From Bacterioplanes sanyensis (lineage in GTDB: Bacteria > Pseudomonadota > Gammaproteobacteria > Pseudomonadales > Oceanobacteraceae), in contig NZ_BMYY01000003.1 of the NCBI RefSeq assembly GCF_014652515.1, positions 1-64,000 on the forward strand: 64,000 nt of DNA. Direction: 5' to 3'. The translations under genes and the position numbers were made by a program. Under the pieces are notes generated by a model. That model searched no databases. It saw nothing but the letters and a program-made list of their open reading frames with translations, and had not been told where the DNA came from. How positions within the stretch are numbered: the first letter of the stretch is position 1; every line of letters starts with the position of its first letter. This document shows positions 25,259 to 33,486 of the stretch, piece after piece.

Positions 25259-27076
25259 ATGAAAGCGCGAACGCGCATGCCCGAAGCCATGCCTGAAAGG
25301 CTGCGGGTGATGACCTGGGTCAGAACTTTGTGGCCTTATTTGATGGAATACCGCTGGCGCGTTGTGGCGGCGCTCAGTTGCTTGCTGTTGGCAAAGCTTG
25401 CCAGTGTCGGCATGCCGTTTTTGCTGAAATATCAGGTGGATCACTTAACCACGGTGGATGACGCCGTCAGTGACTGGTGGCTGTGGTTTCCTTTGGGGTT
25501 GCTGCTGGCCTATGGCAGCGTGCGCTTTATGACGGTGTTTGTGGGCGAGGTGCGCGATGTCTTGTTTGGGCGCGTGACCGAGCGGGCGATGCGACGCATG
25601 GCATTGCGGGTATTCGAACACTTGCACCGTTTAAGCTTGGCGTTTCACTTGGATCGTCAAACTGGCGCGCTGCAGCGAGACATCGAACGCGGCACCAATG
25701 GCATCAGCTTTTTGATGCGTTTTTTGATTTTTAATATTGGCCCGACTTTGATCGAACTGGTGTTGGTGATCGGTATCTTATTGGCGAATTACCCGCCGGT
25801 ATTTGCCGTCATCACCACCGTTGCGGTGGTGACCTATGTGGCATTTTCGGTGCGCGTGACAGAGTGGCGCACGCAGTATATTCGCCAGGCTAACCAAATG
25901 GACTCCACCACGCATGCTAGGGCCTTGGACAGTTTGTTGAACTATGAGACCGTTAAGTACTTTGGCGCAGAACAGCGCGAAGCGCAGGCCTACGACGGCG
26001 CTTTGGCACAGTGGGAGCAGGCCCGTCGCAAGAACCGTTTAACCTTATTTTCGCTGAACTCAGGCCAAGCCTTGATCATCAGTGTCGCCATGGCGGCCAT
26101 GCTGATGTTTGCTGCCTACTATGTGATTCGTGGCGAGATGACGGTGGGCGATTTTACCTTGGTCAACGCCTTTATGTTTCAGCTGTTTTTGCCACTGAAT
26201 TTGCTCGGCTTTGTGTATCGCGAGATTAAAGCCTCCATGGCCAATATTGAACGTCTGTTCGAACTGCTCGATGAAGCCCCTCAGGTTGTAGATGACGGCA
26301 AAGATAAACTGCAGGTTTCTGCCGGTCGCATCGTATTCGACAATGTGCACTTTCACTATCCAACGGGCCGCGAAGTTCTTAACGGCTTGTCACTGACAAT
26401 AGCGCCTGGGCAAACCGTGGCGCTGGTGGGCAGCAGTGGCGCGGGTAAATCTACCCTGACGCGCTTGTTGTGGCGTTTTTATGATCCGCAGCAGGGGCGC
26501 ATTTTGATTGACGATCAACCGCTAACGGCCGTGAGTCAGCAGTCGTTGCGTGAGCAGCTCGGCATGGTGCCGCAAGACACCGTGCTGTTTAACGATACCC
26601 TACGCAATAATCTGCTGTATGCGCGCCCGGATGCAACCCAAGAAGAGCTTGAGCGCGTGGCGGCGATGGCGCAGTTACAAGGTTTGCTAAGTCACGCCAG
26701 TCAGGGCTGGGAGACCATGGTGGGGGAGCGTGGATTAAAGCTGTCTGGCGGCGAGAAGCAGCGCCTTGCGATTGCCCGAATGCTGCTTAAGCGGCCCGCC
26801 ATTATGCTGTTTGATGAAGCGACGTCATCCCTCGACTCAACCACAGAGCAAAACATCATGCAGTCGATTCGTCAGGTGTCAAAAGGGCGTACGGCGTTAA
26901 TCATTGCCCATCGTTTGTCCACCATCGTCGATGCCGATCGCATCGCGGTACTGGATCAGGGGCGGCTGGTCGAAGAAGGCACTCATGGCGAACTGCTGGC
27001 CATGCGCGGCGCCTATTGGCGTTTATGGCAAGCGCAACAAAGCGAGGGAGGCGAGGATGCGACTGCTGATCATTGA
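25259..27076 (+). CDS. Atm1-type ABC exporter (fused membrane and ATPase domains)
   Basis: A 605-residue half-transporter. Six transmembrane helices span residues about 30-320 with the family motif NYETVKYFGAEQREAQAYD. The nucleotide-binding domain follows: Walker A GSSGAGKSTL near 396, Q-loop VPQDTVLFNDT, signature LSGGEKQRLAIARMLL and Walker B IMLFDEATSSLD. Atm1-type exporters move glutathione-linked metal or sulfur species. ATG at 25259 follows a TTG one codon earlier. The 3' end overlaps xni by 20 bp. Confidence 0.92.
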   Translation: MKARTRMPEAMPERLRVMTWVRTLWPYLMEYRWRVVAALSCLLLAKLASVGMPFLLKYQVDHLTTVDDAVSDWWLWFPLGLLLAYGSVRFMTVFVGEVRDVLFGRVTERAMRRMALRVFEHLHRLSLAFHLDRQTGALQRDIERGTNGISFLMRFLIFNIGPTLIELVLVIGILLANYPPVFAVITTVAVVTYVAFSVRVTEWRTQYIRQANQMDSTTHARALDSLLNYETVKYFGAEQREAQAYDGALAQWEQARRKNRLTLFSLNSGQALIISVAMAAMLMFAAYYVIRGEMTVGDFTLVNAFMFQLFLPLNLLGFVYREIKASMANIERLFELLDEAPQVVDDGKDKLQVSAGRIVFDNVHFHYPTGREVLNGLSLTIAPGQTVALVGSSGAGKSTLTRLLWRFYDPQQGRILIDDQPLTAVSQQSLREQLGMVPQDTVLFNDTLRNNLLYARPDATQEELERVAAMAQLQGLLSHASQGWETMVGERGLKLSGGEKQRLAIARMLLKRPAIMLFDEATSSLDSTTEQNIMQSIRQVSKGRTALIIAHRLSTIVDADRIAVLDQGRLVEEGTHGELLAMRGAYWRLWQAQQSEGGEDATADH

Positions 27077-27821
27077 TGCCATGAACCTGATCCGGCGTAT
27101 TTATGCGGCGGCGGAAAAAAAGGGCGAAATGCCACTGGAAGCAACGCGCAGTCATTGCCTGGCGGTAATGTCCCGGCAAGCCGAGCAGTGGCAAGCATCC
27201 CACGTGGTGATGGTGACGGAATGGCCGGCGCAAACCTGGCGTCATCAGTTGTGGCCGGATTACAAACTGGGCCGGCCACCGATGCCGGAGCCCCTGGCCC
27301 AAGGGCTGCCGGAGATGCTGCACTATTTTCATCAAAGTGGCATTTACTGCTTGTCCGTCGATGGCTGGGAGGCCGATGACGTTATTGCCAGTATGGCTGT
27401 CACGGCGTGTCAGCACCGGCTGGAGGTGTTGATCGTTTCCACGGATAAAGGCTTTTGTCAGCTGGTGCAGCCCGGGATTCAAGTTCGCAATCATTTTGAT
27501 CATTACGATTGGGACTTAGCGAGGGTAGAGCAGCAGTTTGGATTGTTGCCCTCACAGCTGGTCGACTTTTGGGCCTTGATGGGCGACAGCACCAATCATC
27601 TGCCGGGCGTTGCTGGCATCGGTCGCAAGACGGCTGCGCGGCTGTTGGATCGCTTTGGCAGTCTGGATACCTTGCTGGTGCAAATGGCCGACTTTGGTGA
27701 TGAACGCTGGTCCGGTTTGCTGCAGCAGCATTGGCAACAAGCCTTGTTAACCAGGTTGTTAGCGCGCCTGCGAACCGATGTGTCACTCGGCGTGTCGCTG
27801 AGTCAGTTGCGCTACGGCTAA
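27057..27821 (+). CDS. xni: Flap endonuclease Xni (ExoIX)
   Basis: A 254-residue protein, the expected size for Xni, which resembles the 5'-nuclease domain of DNA polymerase I. It starts MRLLIIDAMNLIRRIYAA, carries the metal-binding motif SVDGWEADDVIASMA near residue 101 and VSTDKGFCQLV near 126. The helix-hairpin-helix GVAGIGRKTAARLL is near 184. ATG at 27057 lies within the end of the ABC gene with AGGGAGG upstream. In the family it removes 5' flaps during DNA repair. Confidence 0.93.
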   Translation: MRLLIIDAMNLIRRIYAAAEKKGEMPLEATRSHCLAVMSRQAEQWQASHVVMVTEWPAQTWRHQLWPDYKLGRPPMPEPLAQGLPEMLHYFHQSGIYCLSVDGWEADDVIASMAVTACQHRLEVLIVSTDKGFCQLVQPGIQVRNHFDHYDWDLARVEQQFGLLPSQLVDFWALMGDSTNHLPGVAGIGRKTAARLLDRFGSLDTLLVQMADFGDERWSGLLQQHWQQALLTRLLARLRTDVSLGVSLSQLRYG

Positions 27822-27885
27822 GCGACATTGTCGGTCACGGGTGAATTGCTTACACTGCACGCTTTTTTTGGGGAGCTTCAGTGCT

Positions 27886-28302
27886 ATGGCGGTCGAGATT
27901 AAAGTTCGTGGCTACCATTTGGATATTTATCATCATGTGAATAATGGCCGCTATCTGGAGTTTTTAGAAGAGGGGCGCTGGGACTATTTTGATCGCCACG
28001 CTTTTATCGAACTGTTTGAGTCGCGTCAGCTCAGCTTTGTCGTTGCCAATATCAATATAAATTATCGTCGGCCGGCGTACGTCAATGAAACTTTGCGCAT
28101 CACTACGCGCATCGACCATATCGGTAATAAAAGTGGTCGGCTATTGCAGCAAGTGTGGTTGCTGCAACAAGGTGAAGCGGTGGAGTTGGTGGCAGATGCG
28201 CTGATTACCTTTTGCTTGATGGATGAGTCCACTCAAAAGGCAGTCGTCATCGAGGGCGAGCTGCGCGCTATATTGGAGCGCATGTTAGAGGAAGGTTTAT
28301 GA
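27886..28302 (+). CDS. YbgC-like acyl-CoA thioesterase (hotdog fold)
   Basis: A 138-residue hotdog protein of the 4HBT type with HLDIYHHVNNGRYLEFLEEG near the N-terminus (conserved Asp and HVNN). ATG at 27886 has GGGGAG upstream; the preceding GTG at 27841 would add an untypical leader. The stop overlaps the start of miaE (ATGA). It probably hydrolyses short acyl-CoA or acyl-ACP; the exact substrate is unknown. Confidence 0.85.
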   Translation: MAVEIKVRGYHLDIYHHVNNGRYLEFLEEGRWDYFDRHAFIELFESRQLSFVVANININYRRPAYVNETLRITTRIDHIGNKSGRLLQQVWLLQQGEAVELVADALITFCLMDESTQKAVVIEGELRAILERMLEEGL

Positions 28303-28916
28303 AAATCGAGCAGGTGTTAGACGAGATTCGTCAGTTCTTACATATAGAAACGCCAGATGCCTGGATAGACGAAGCATTAAAGCAGCAAGATGTACTCTTA
28401 ATTGATCACGCTAATTGCGAGAAGAAGGCGGCCACGACGGCAATGAACTTGCTGTATAAGCATATTGATCGCGACGATTTGCTGAAAAAGATGAGCCAGT
28501 TGGCGCGTGAAGAGCTGCTGCATTTTGAGCAAGTGGTGAACATCATGCAAGAGCGCGGTATTCGCTATCGGGCGGTGTCCTCTTCGCGCTATGCGTCGGG
28601 CTTGCGCGATGCCGTGCGCAAAGGCGGTGAACACGAACTGATCGATGTATTGATCGTGGGGGCATTTATCGAGGCACGTAGCTGTGAACGCTTTGCCAAG
28701 TTGGCGCCTTTTTTAGACGACAAGCTGGCACGGTTCTATCGCTCGTTGCTGCGCTCGGAAGGGCGCCACTACCAAGATTATCTGGCATTGGCGCAGCAGT
28801 ATTCAGCGGTGGACATCACCGACCGAGTAGCGGCGTTCAGGCAGCTAGAAAATGAACTGATTGCGTCACCCGATCCGGAATTTCGTTTTCACAGCGGTGT
28901 GCCGAGTGCGGCCTAA
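28299..28916 (+). CDS. miaE: tRNA 2-methylthio-N6-isopentenyladenosine hydroxylase
   Basis: A 205-residue non-haem diiron monooxygenase. Iron ligands are in HANCEKKAATTAMNLL, REELLHFEQVVN, EARSCERFAKL and SEGRHYQDYL, the expected set of Glu and ExxH pairs. MiaE hydroxylates ms2i6A at position 37 of certain tRNAs in an oxygen-dependent reaction. It is co-transcribed with the YbgC-like thioesterase. Confidence 0.95.
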   Translation: MKIEQVLDEIRQFLHIETPDAWIDEALKQQDVLLIDHANCEKKAATTAMNLLYKHIDRDDLLKKMSQLAREELLHFEQVVNIMQERGIRYRAVSSSRYASGLRDAVRKGGEHELIDVLIVGAFIEARSCERFAKLAPFLDDKLARFYRSLLRSEGRHYQDYLALAQQYSAVDITDRVAAFRQLENELIASPDPEFRFHSGVPSAA

Positions 28917-28922
28917 CGCTGG

Positions 28923-29105
28923 TTAGTCACGGCTGGCGCGAATGATCTTTAAGCACACATCGGCGATGGTTTGATATTCATCTTCACTGATAACACGCGC
29001 GGTTAAATCGCGCTGCGCTTGTTCCAAACTGGCCCGTGCATCCTGCAGGTCAGTATAACGACGGTTAGCTTCCAGAGCTTTGTTAACAACGGCCGTTGTG
29101 TTCAT
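28923..29105 (-). CDS. Small hypothetical protein (60 residues)
   Basis: A 60-residue helical, charged protein (MNTTAVVNKALEANRRYTDL, then DARASLEQAQRDLTARVISE). The ATG at 29105 has GAGGTGG at good spacing; a longer start at 29117 lacks one. The helix pattern suggests a small coiled coil. It overlaps the preceding small frame at 29083-29259 by 23 bp, which suggests translational coupling. No family recognised. Confidence 0.55.
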   Translation of the reverse strand: MNTTAVVNKALEANRRYTDLQDARASLEQAQRDLTARVISEDEYQTIADVCLKIIRASRD

Positions 29106-29259
29106 AGTCCACCTCATGGTCTTGCTTCAGCTTTAGCTTAGATAAGTGTGGGGAAACTACTTCCCCGCCAGCGGCTGCATTGAAGCAGCCGGTCTTAATG
29201 GCAGCAATGTTGTTTATGGAAAAACCATCTTGCTTCATTAGACGAAGGCTACCTATCAT
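29083..29259 (-). CDS. Small protein with strong ribosome binding site (58 residues)
   Basis: A 58-codon frame starting MIGSLRLMKQDGFSINNIAA and ending HNGRC. Its ATG is preceded by AAGGAGGGAGCC, one of the best Shine-Dalgarno sequences in the window. It has two cysteines and a basic Lys/Leu stretch (LSKLKLKQ). It overlaps the next small gene by 23 bp. No similarity recognised; the strength of the start site is the main reason to call it. Confidence 0.45.
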   Translation of the reverse strand: MIGSLRLMKQDGFSINNIAAIKTGCFNAAAGGEVVSPHLSKLKLKQDHEVDYEHNGRC

Positions 29260-29291
29260 GGCTCCCTCCTTATGATTGGCTGATCAATACA

Positions 29292-30188
29292 ATGACAACA
29301 GATACCTTGCAGCCATGGCGCAGTGATGACAAGTGCCTAGCAGGATGGCAGCGGCCAGGTCACGGTCCCATTGTGCATTTTCTTCATGGCAACGGCTTTT
29401 GTAGCCGAACACTGTGGCCAATGGCGCAGCAGCTACCAGCCAGCTGGCATTTGATTTTTACCGATATTCCTGGTCATGGACGTTCGCCGCAGCCAGATCA
29501 TCGCATGCCTGACTGGCAGGCCATGGCCGAGTCTATCGCTCGTCAGATAGAGACGATGTCTAACGGCCGTGCTGTTATGGCGGTAGGGCACTCGATGGGT
29601 GGGGTGTTGAGCCTGTTGATGGCAGCGCGATATCCGTCATTATTTGCCTCCGTTGATATGTTGGACCCGGTACTGTTTACGCCGGAGGTGGTATGGGCGC
29701 AGCGCTTGATGCGCAAATCGGGCTTTTGGAAACGCACGCGCTTGGTCCGTTCGGTTGCGTCGCGTCGTCGTCACTGGGCCGATAAAGAGCAAATGCAGGC
29801 CTCGTTGCGGCGTAAATCACTTTACCGCCAATGGAATGATGAAGCGTTACAGGCGTTTGTTTGTCATGGCAGCCGGCCTGTTGCTGACGGGGTTGAGCTG
29901 GCCTGTGATCCTGCTTGGGAGGCATCCATATTTGGCTCGTATCCGCGTGGGCTGTGGTCGGCGGTGCACCGTTTGACGGTGCCAACTCGAATCTGGGTCG
30001 CAGGGGGCAGTTACTTCTTTATTGAAAAAGCAGCGCAGAAAGCGGCCCGTCGCCAACAAATCAGCTGGTTTAGCTTTGGCGATGGGCATTGTTTTCCGAT
30101 GGAAGCGCCCGAGTTAACAGGAGAAAAACTGCATCAATTATTGTGCGCTGACAGCGTTGTAAAACCTTTGTCAAACACGGTAGGGTAG
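29292..30188 (+). CDS. Alpha/beta hydrolase
   Basis: A 298-residue alpha/beta hydrolase. The oxyanion motif is HFLHGNGFCSRTLW near residue 30, the nucleophile elbow is VGHSMGGVLSLLMA near 98, and the catalytic His is in GDGHCFPMEAPE near 268. It lacks a signal peptide. Substrate unknown. It is divergent from the small minus-strand genes. A weak hairpin with CTGAC and GTCAG arms follows its stop at about 30207. Confidence 0.85.
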   Translation: MTTDTLQPWRSDDKCLAGWQRPGHGPIVHFLHGNGFCSRTLWPMAQQLPASWHLIFTDIPGHGRSPQPDHRMPDWQAMAESIARQIETMSNGRAVMAVGHSMGGVLSLLMAARYPSLFASVDMLDPVLFTPEVVWAQRLMRKSGFWKRTRLVRSVASRRRHWADKEQMQASLRRKSLYRQWNDEALQAFVCHGSRPVADGVELACDPAWEASIFGSYPRGLWSAVHRLTVPTRIWVAGGSYFFIEKAAQKAARRQQISWFSFGDGHCFPMEAPELTGEKLHQLLCADSVVKPLSNTVG

Positions 30189-30272
30189 GCTATTGTGATT
30201 GCGCTGACAGCCCGTCGTAGCCGTCAGTTTTCATCTGGTATGGCAATAAAAAGAGATAATGAGTAGGACTCT

Positions 30273-30737
30273 ATGAACATGGAGATTCAGGCGGCACTGG
30301 ATGTCGCTGATGAAACTGATTCCTTTCTGCAAATCACCGACGTGATTTATGACAAAGAAGCCGAGCTCGGCTACGACGAACTCAACGATGCGGAGAAAAC
30401 CGTATTTCTATTAGATCAACTGCTACGCGAAATGGAAAACGGCGGTTTTGTGCAGTTCGTTCACCATGATGCTGGCAGTCGAGCCACTGACACGCTCGAA
30501 GCGCTGGAACGCATCAAAGCCAAAGTGTCTGCAGGTTTACTCGACCGTCTGTTGGATTTTTTTCCTGAGAGGCATGTTCCCTCCGACGAAGATGAGCGCA
30601 TTGATTTATTTGATCAGATCGAAAGTGATCACGCCGATGCCATCGCTGAACTGGATGACCGCTTCTATGACAGCGGCGAGAATCTAGTAGAAATGACGCT
30701 GCGCTTCGTCACCAAGCATGTGAAAGATTTCCGTTAA
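30273..30737 (+). CDS. DUF4375 domain protein
   Basis: A 154-residue acidic protein with the DUF4375 (DMP19-like) core: LLREMENGGFVQFVHHDAG near residue 50. Helical and soluble; no catalytic motif. In other bacteria the domain is found in immunity-like or regulatory contexts, but the function is not established. Its stop overlaps the start of the diacylglycerol kinase (TAATG). Confidence 0.8.
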   Translation: MNMEIQAALDVADETDSFLQITDVIYDKEAELGYDELNDAEKTVFLLDQLLREMENGGFVQFVHHDAGSRATDTLEALERIKAKVSAGLLDRLLDFFPERHVPSDEDERIDLFDQIESDHADAIAELDDRFYDSGENLVEMTLRFVTKHVKDFR

Positions 30738-31114
30738 TGGCCGGTTGGTGGCATCGCCGCCAACGAGCCTTTGCCGCTGCATTGGCTGGTTTGGCTGCGG
30801 TGACGCAGCGGGAGGCGCATTTTCGTATTCACCTGCTGGCGGCATTCGTCGTTTTGCTTTCTGGTGCCTTAACCGGGGTCAGCTCTGGACAGTGGCTGGC
30901 AATCATTGTCTGTGTGGCATTGGTGCTGGCGACTGAGGCCTTGAATGCAGCCATTGAAGCTGTTTGTGATGCTTTGCACCCACAGCACCACCCTCTGATT
31001 GGCCAGGCTAAAGACATGGCCGCCGCAGCGGTCTTGATTGCGGCTCTGGCATCGATGGTTGTTGCGCTACTGATATTTATCCCACTGTGGTGGCCAGGAC
31101 ACTTGCATTTGTGA
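30737..31114 (+). CDS. dgkA: Diacylglycerol kinase family membrane protein
   Basis: A 125-residue membrane protein with three hydrophobic helices and the signature ATEALNAAIEAVCDAL near residue 66, followed by KDMAAAAVLIAAL. It phosphorylates diacylglycerol (or undecaprenol, as in some homologues) at the inner membrane. The length and motifs match DgkA. Which lipid is used cannot be told here. Confidence 0.88.
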   Translation: MAGWWHRRQRAFAAALAGLAAVTQREAHFRIHLLAAFVVLLSGALTGVSSGQWLAIIVCVALVLATEALNAAIEAVCDALHPQHHPLIGQAKDMAAAAVLIAALASMVVALLIFIPLWWPGHLHL

Positions 31115-31187
31115 CGTGCATTTCCTATAAACGGGCCGCTGGGGGATTGATATCCCGCCTAACTATAACAACAAGAAGGATCACCAC

Positions 31188-31754
31188 ATGCTACGCATTT
31201 TGCTCGCCCTCTCCCTGTTGTTGGGCCAGACGTTTATGGCTCAAGCAAAAGAGTTTTCTGGATTGGAGTTGGCCGACTCTTTCACCCTTGATGATCACGC
31301 GCTGACGCTCAACGGTGCGGGGGTTCGTACTAAATTTTTTCTTGATTTGTATATTGCTGCACTGTACCTGCCAGAACTGGAAGATGATGGTGACGACATC
31401 GTCGAGGCAGACGAACCCATGGCGCTGCGTTTACACATTATTTCGAGCATGATTACCGGTAAGCGTATGGCCGACTCCACCCGTGATGGTTTCGTTCGTT
31501 CGACTGGTGGTAATCTGGCGCCCATTGAGGACAAAGTCGAGCAGTTAATCACCGCCTTTGCTGACGATATTAATGAGGGCGATGTGTTCGACTTAGTATA
31601 TCGCCCCAGCAATGGTGTGACTGTTTACCACAACGGTGAAGCTAAGTCGCAAGTGGCAGGCTTGGCGTTTAAGCAGGCGCTGTTTGGTATCTGGTTATCA
31701 GATGACCCAGTCCAAGAGGACTTGCGCGACGCATTGTTGGTGCGGGCAGATTAA
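31188..31754 (+). CDS. Exported chalcone isomerase-like protein
   Basis: A 188-residue protein with a signal peptide (LRILLALSLLLGQTFMAQA). The chalcone-isomerase-like core follows: LNGAGVRTKFFLDLYIAALYL near residue 43 and FKQALFGIWLSDDPVQEDLR at the end. In bacteria the family is periplasmic and may bind fatty acids; flavonoid isomerisation is not expected. AAGAAGGA precedes the ATG. Confidence 0.85.
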   Translation: MLRILLALSLLLGQTFMAQAKEFSGLELADSFTLDDHALTLNGAGVRTKFFLDLYIAALYLPELEDDGDDIVEADEPMALRLHIISSMITGKRMADSTRDGFVRSTGGNLAPIEDKVEQLITAFADDINEGDVFDLVYRPSNGVTVYHNGEAKSQVAGLAFKQALFGIWLSDDPVQEDLRDALLVRAD

Positions 31755-31885
31755 AACACGGATGTTGTTGCCAGGTGCGACTCTAGCTGAAGTGAGGAGT
31801 AATCGCTCGGCTGCGAATCCGCTATAGTCTGGGGACGGCATGCCAACAATGGCATACTGATGTCCATATAGATCGAGGGGATTTC

Positions 31886-33478
31886 ATGGCAACGAGCCAG
31901 TTGGCCGGTTTTCTGCCTGAGGCGATTCCGGTGCTGATGGTCGATGATGACGAATCCGTCATGCAAGTGAGTCGGTTGGTATTGCGCAGTTACCGCTTTC
32001 AAGGCAAGCCGCTGGAGTTGCTGGAGTGTAATAGCGCTGCGGCAGCGCGTGCAATGTTGTTAGAGCGAGATGATATTGCGCTGGTGTTACTCGATGTCGT
32101 GATGGAATCCGATGATGCCGGTCTGCAATTGGTGGGCTTTATTCGTGAGGAGCTACAAAACCACCGCATCCGTATTGTACTGCGCACGGGGCAGCCGGGT
32201 TTCGCCCCTGAGCGTGAAGTCATCGATCAATATGAAATCAATGATTACCTTTCCAAAGCCGATGCCACCGCTCAGCGTTTGCGAGTGGTGCTGACGACGG
32301 CGCTGCGCGGCTATCGCGATATCGTTGCTGCCCAAATGATGGCGCATAAGGCTGAGCAAGCGGGTAAGGCCTCGGTTGCTAAAAGTCGTTTTTTGGCCCA
32401 TATGAGCCATGAAATTCGCACGCCACTAAATGGCTTGATCGGCATCATTAGCTTGCTGCAGCAAACGCAGTTGAGCCTTGAGCAGAAAGACTTGGTTCAA
32501 GATGCTCAATATGCGGCTGACGCTGTACTGGCCATCATCAATGATGTGTTGGACTTAGGTAAAATCGAAGCTGGCAAATTGGAGCTCAGCCCCCATTGCT
32601 TTCAGGCCAACGACCTTCTAAGGCGGGTGCAATCGGTTTTTTTTGCCAACAGTCGCAAGAAGCAGTTACAACTGGATTGCAGTTTGATTCCAGACGATTG
32701 CCCACCGCTACTGGCAGATGCCGACCGTCTGCAGCAAATCTTATTAAACTTCGTCAGCAATGCTTTGAAGTTCACCCCCGACGGCGGTGCCATAGCCATT
32801 CGCGGGGAGTTTAATGCCGAAGCGCTTTGGTTGCGCTTTGAAGTCGAGGATAGCGGCATTGGCATCGCTCCCGATCAGTTGGAGCGCTTGTTTTTGCCGT
32901 ATGAGCAGGCCTCGGCGCAAGTGGCTGGACAGTTTGGCGGAACTGGGTTGGGGTTGAGCTTATGCCGCTCTTTGGCCGAGCTGATGGGCGGTCAAGTGTG
33001 GGCCAGCAGCGTAGAAGGTCAAGGTAGTTGTTTTGCGGTTCAGGTGCCTGTGGAAGTGGCGATCATTGAAGATAAGCCTGGGGCTGGTTTCGAAGAAACC
33101 TCGCTGCAAGGCTTGGTCGTTGCTATCTGTGAAGACGACGACACCAGCCGAACGGTACTAGAGCGCATGCTACAGCGCCAAGGTGTAGAACTTCTGAGCT
33201 ACGAGCATGGTCAGGCGCTGTTAGACGATGCCCAATGGCAGCGCGCAGATATTTTGCTGTTGGATTGCAATATGCCGGTGCTCGATGGCTTTGCCACCAC
33301 GGAAGCGTTGCGCCAGCTAGGCTGTCGACGTCCAATTGTGGCGCTGACGGCGGGAGTTTCGGATGATGAGCGCCAACAGTGCCACCGCAGTGGCTTTGAC
33401 GATATCGTCGCTAAGCCGGTGCGATGGCCTGAGTTGTTTGCCCTCATGCAAGCGTTGGCGTCGGCCGGCTCGCATTAA
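31886..33478 (+). CDS. Hybrid sensor histidine kinase with N- and C-terminal receiver domains
   Basis: A 530-residue cytoplasmic protein. An N-terminal receiver (PVLMVDDDES, phospho-acceptor in LLDVVMES, Lys in NDYLSKAD) has a tail (LRTGQPGFAPEREVIDQYEI) of the type normally followed by DUF3369. Here it runs straight into a HisKA dimerisation domain (FLAHMSHEIRTPLNGLIG near residue 173) and a HATPase domain (LNFVSNALKFTPDGG, GTGLGLSLC). A second receiver has DILLLDCNMPVLDGFAT. No transmembrane or sensor domain is present, so input comes from phosphorelay. No partner regulator lies nearby. Confidence 0.9.
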   Translation: MATSQLAGFLPEAIPVLMVDDDESVMQVSRLVLRSYRFQGKPLELLECNSAAAARAMLLERDDIALVLLDVVMESDDAGLQLVGFIREELQNHRIRIVLRTGQPGFAPEREVIDQYEINDYLSKADATAQRLRVVLTTALRGYRDIVAAQMMAHKAEQAGKASVAKSRFLAHMSHEIRTPLNGLIGIISLLQQTQLSLEQKDLVQDAQYAADAVLAIINDVLDLGKIEAGKLELSPHCFQANDLLRRVQSVFFANSRKKQLQLDCSLIPDDCPPLLADADRLQQILLNFVSNALKFTPDGGAIAIRGEFNAEALWLRFEVEDSGIGIAPDQLERLFLPYEQASAQVAGQFGGTGLGLSLCRSLAELMGGQVWASSVEGQGSCFAVQVPVEVAIIEDKPGAGFEETSLQGLVVAICEDDDTSRTVLERMLQRQGVELLSYEHGQALLDDAQWQRADILLLDCNMPVLDGFATTEALRQLGCRRPIVALTAGVSDDERQQCHRSGFDDIVAKPVRWPELFALMQALASAGSH

Positions 33479-33486
33479 TTTTTCGC

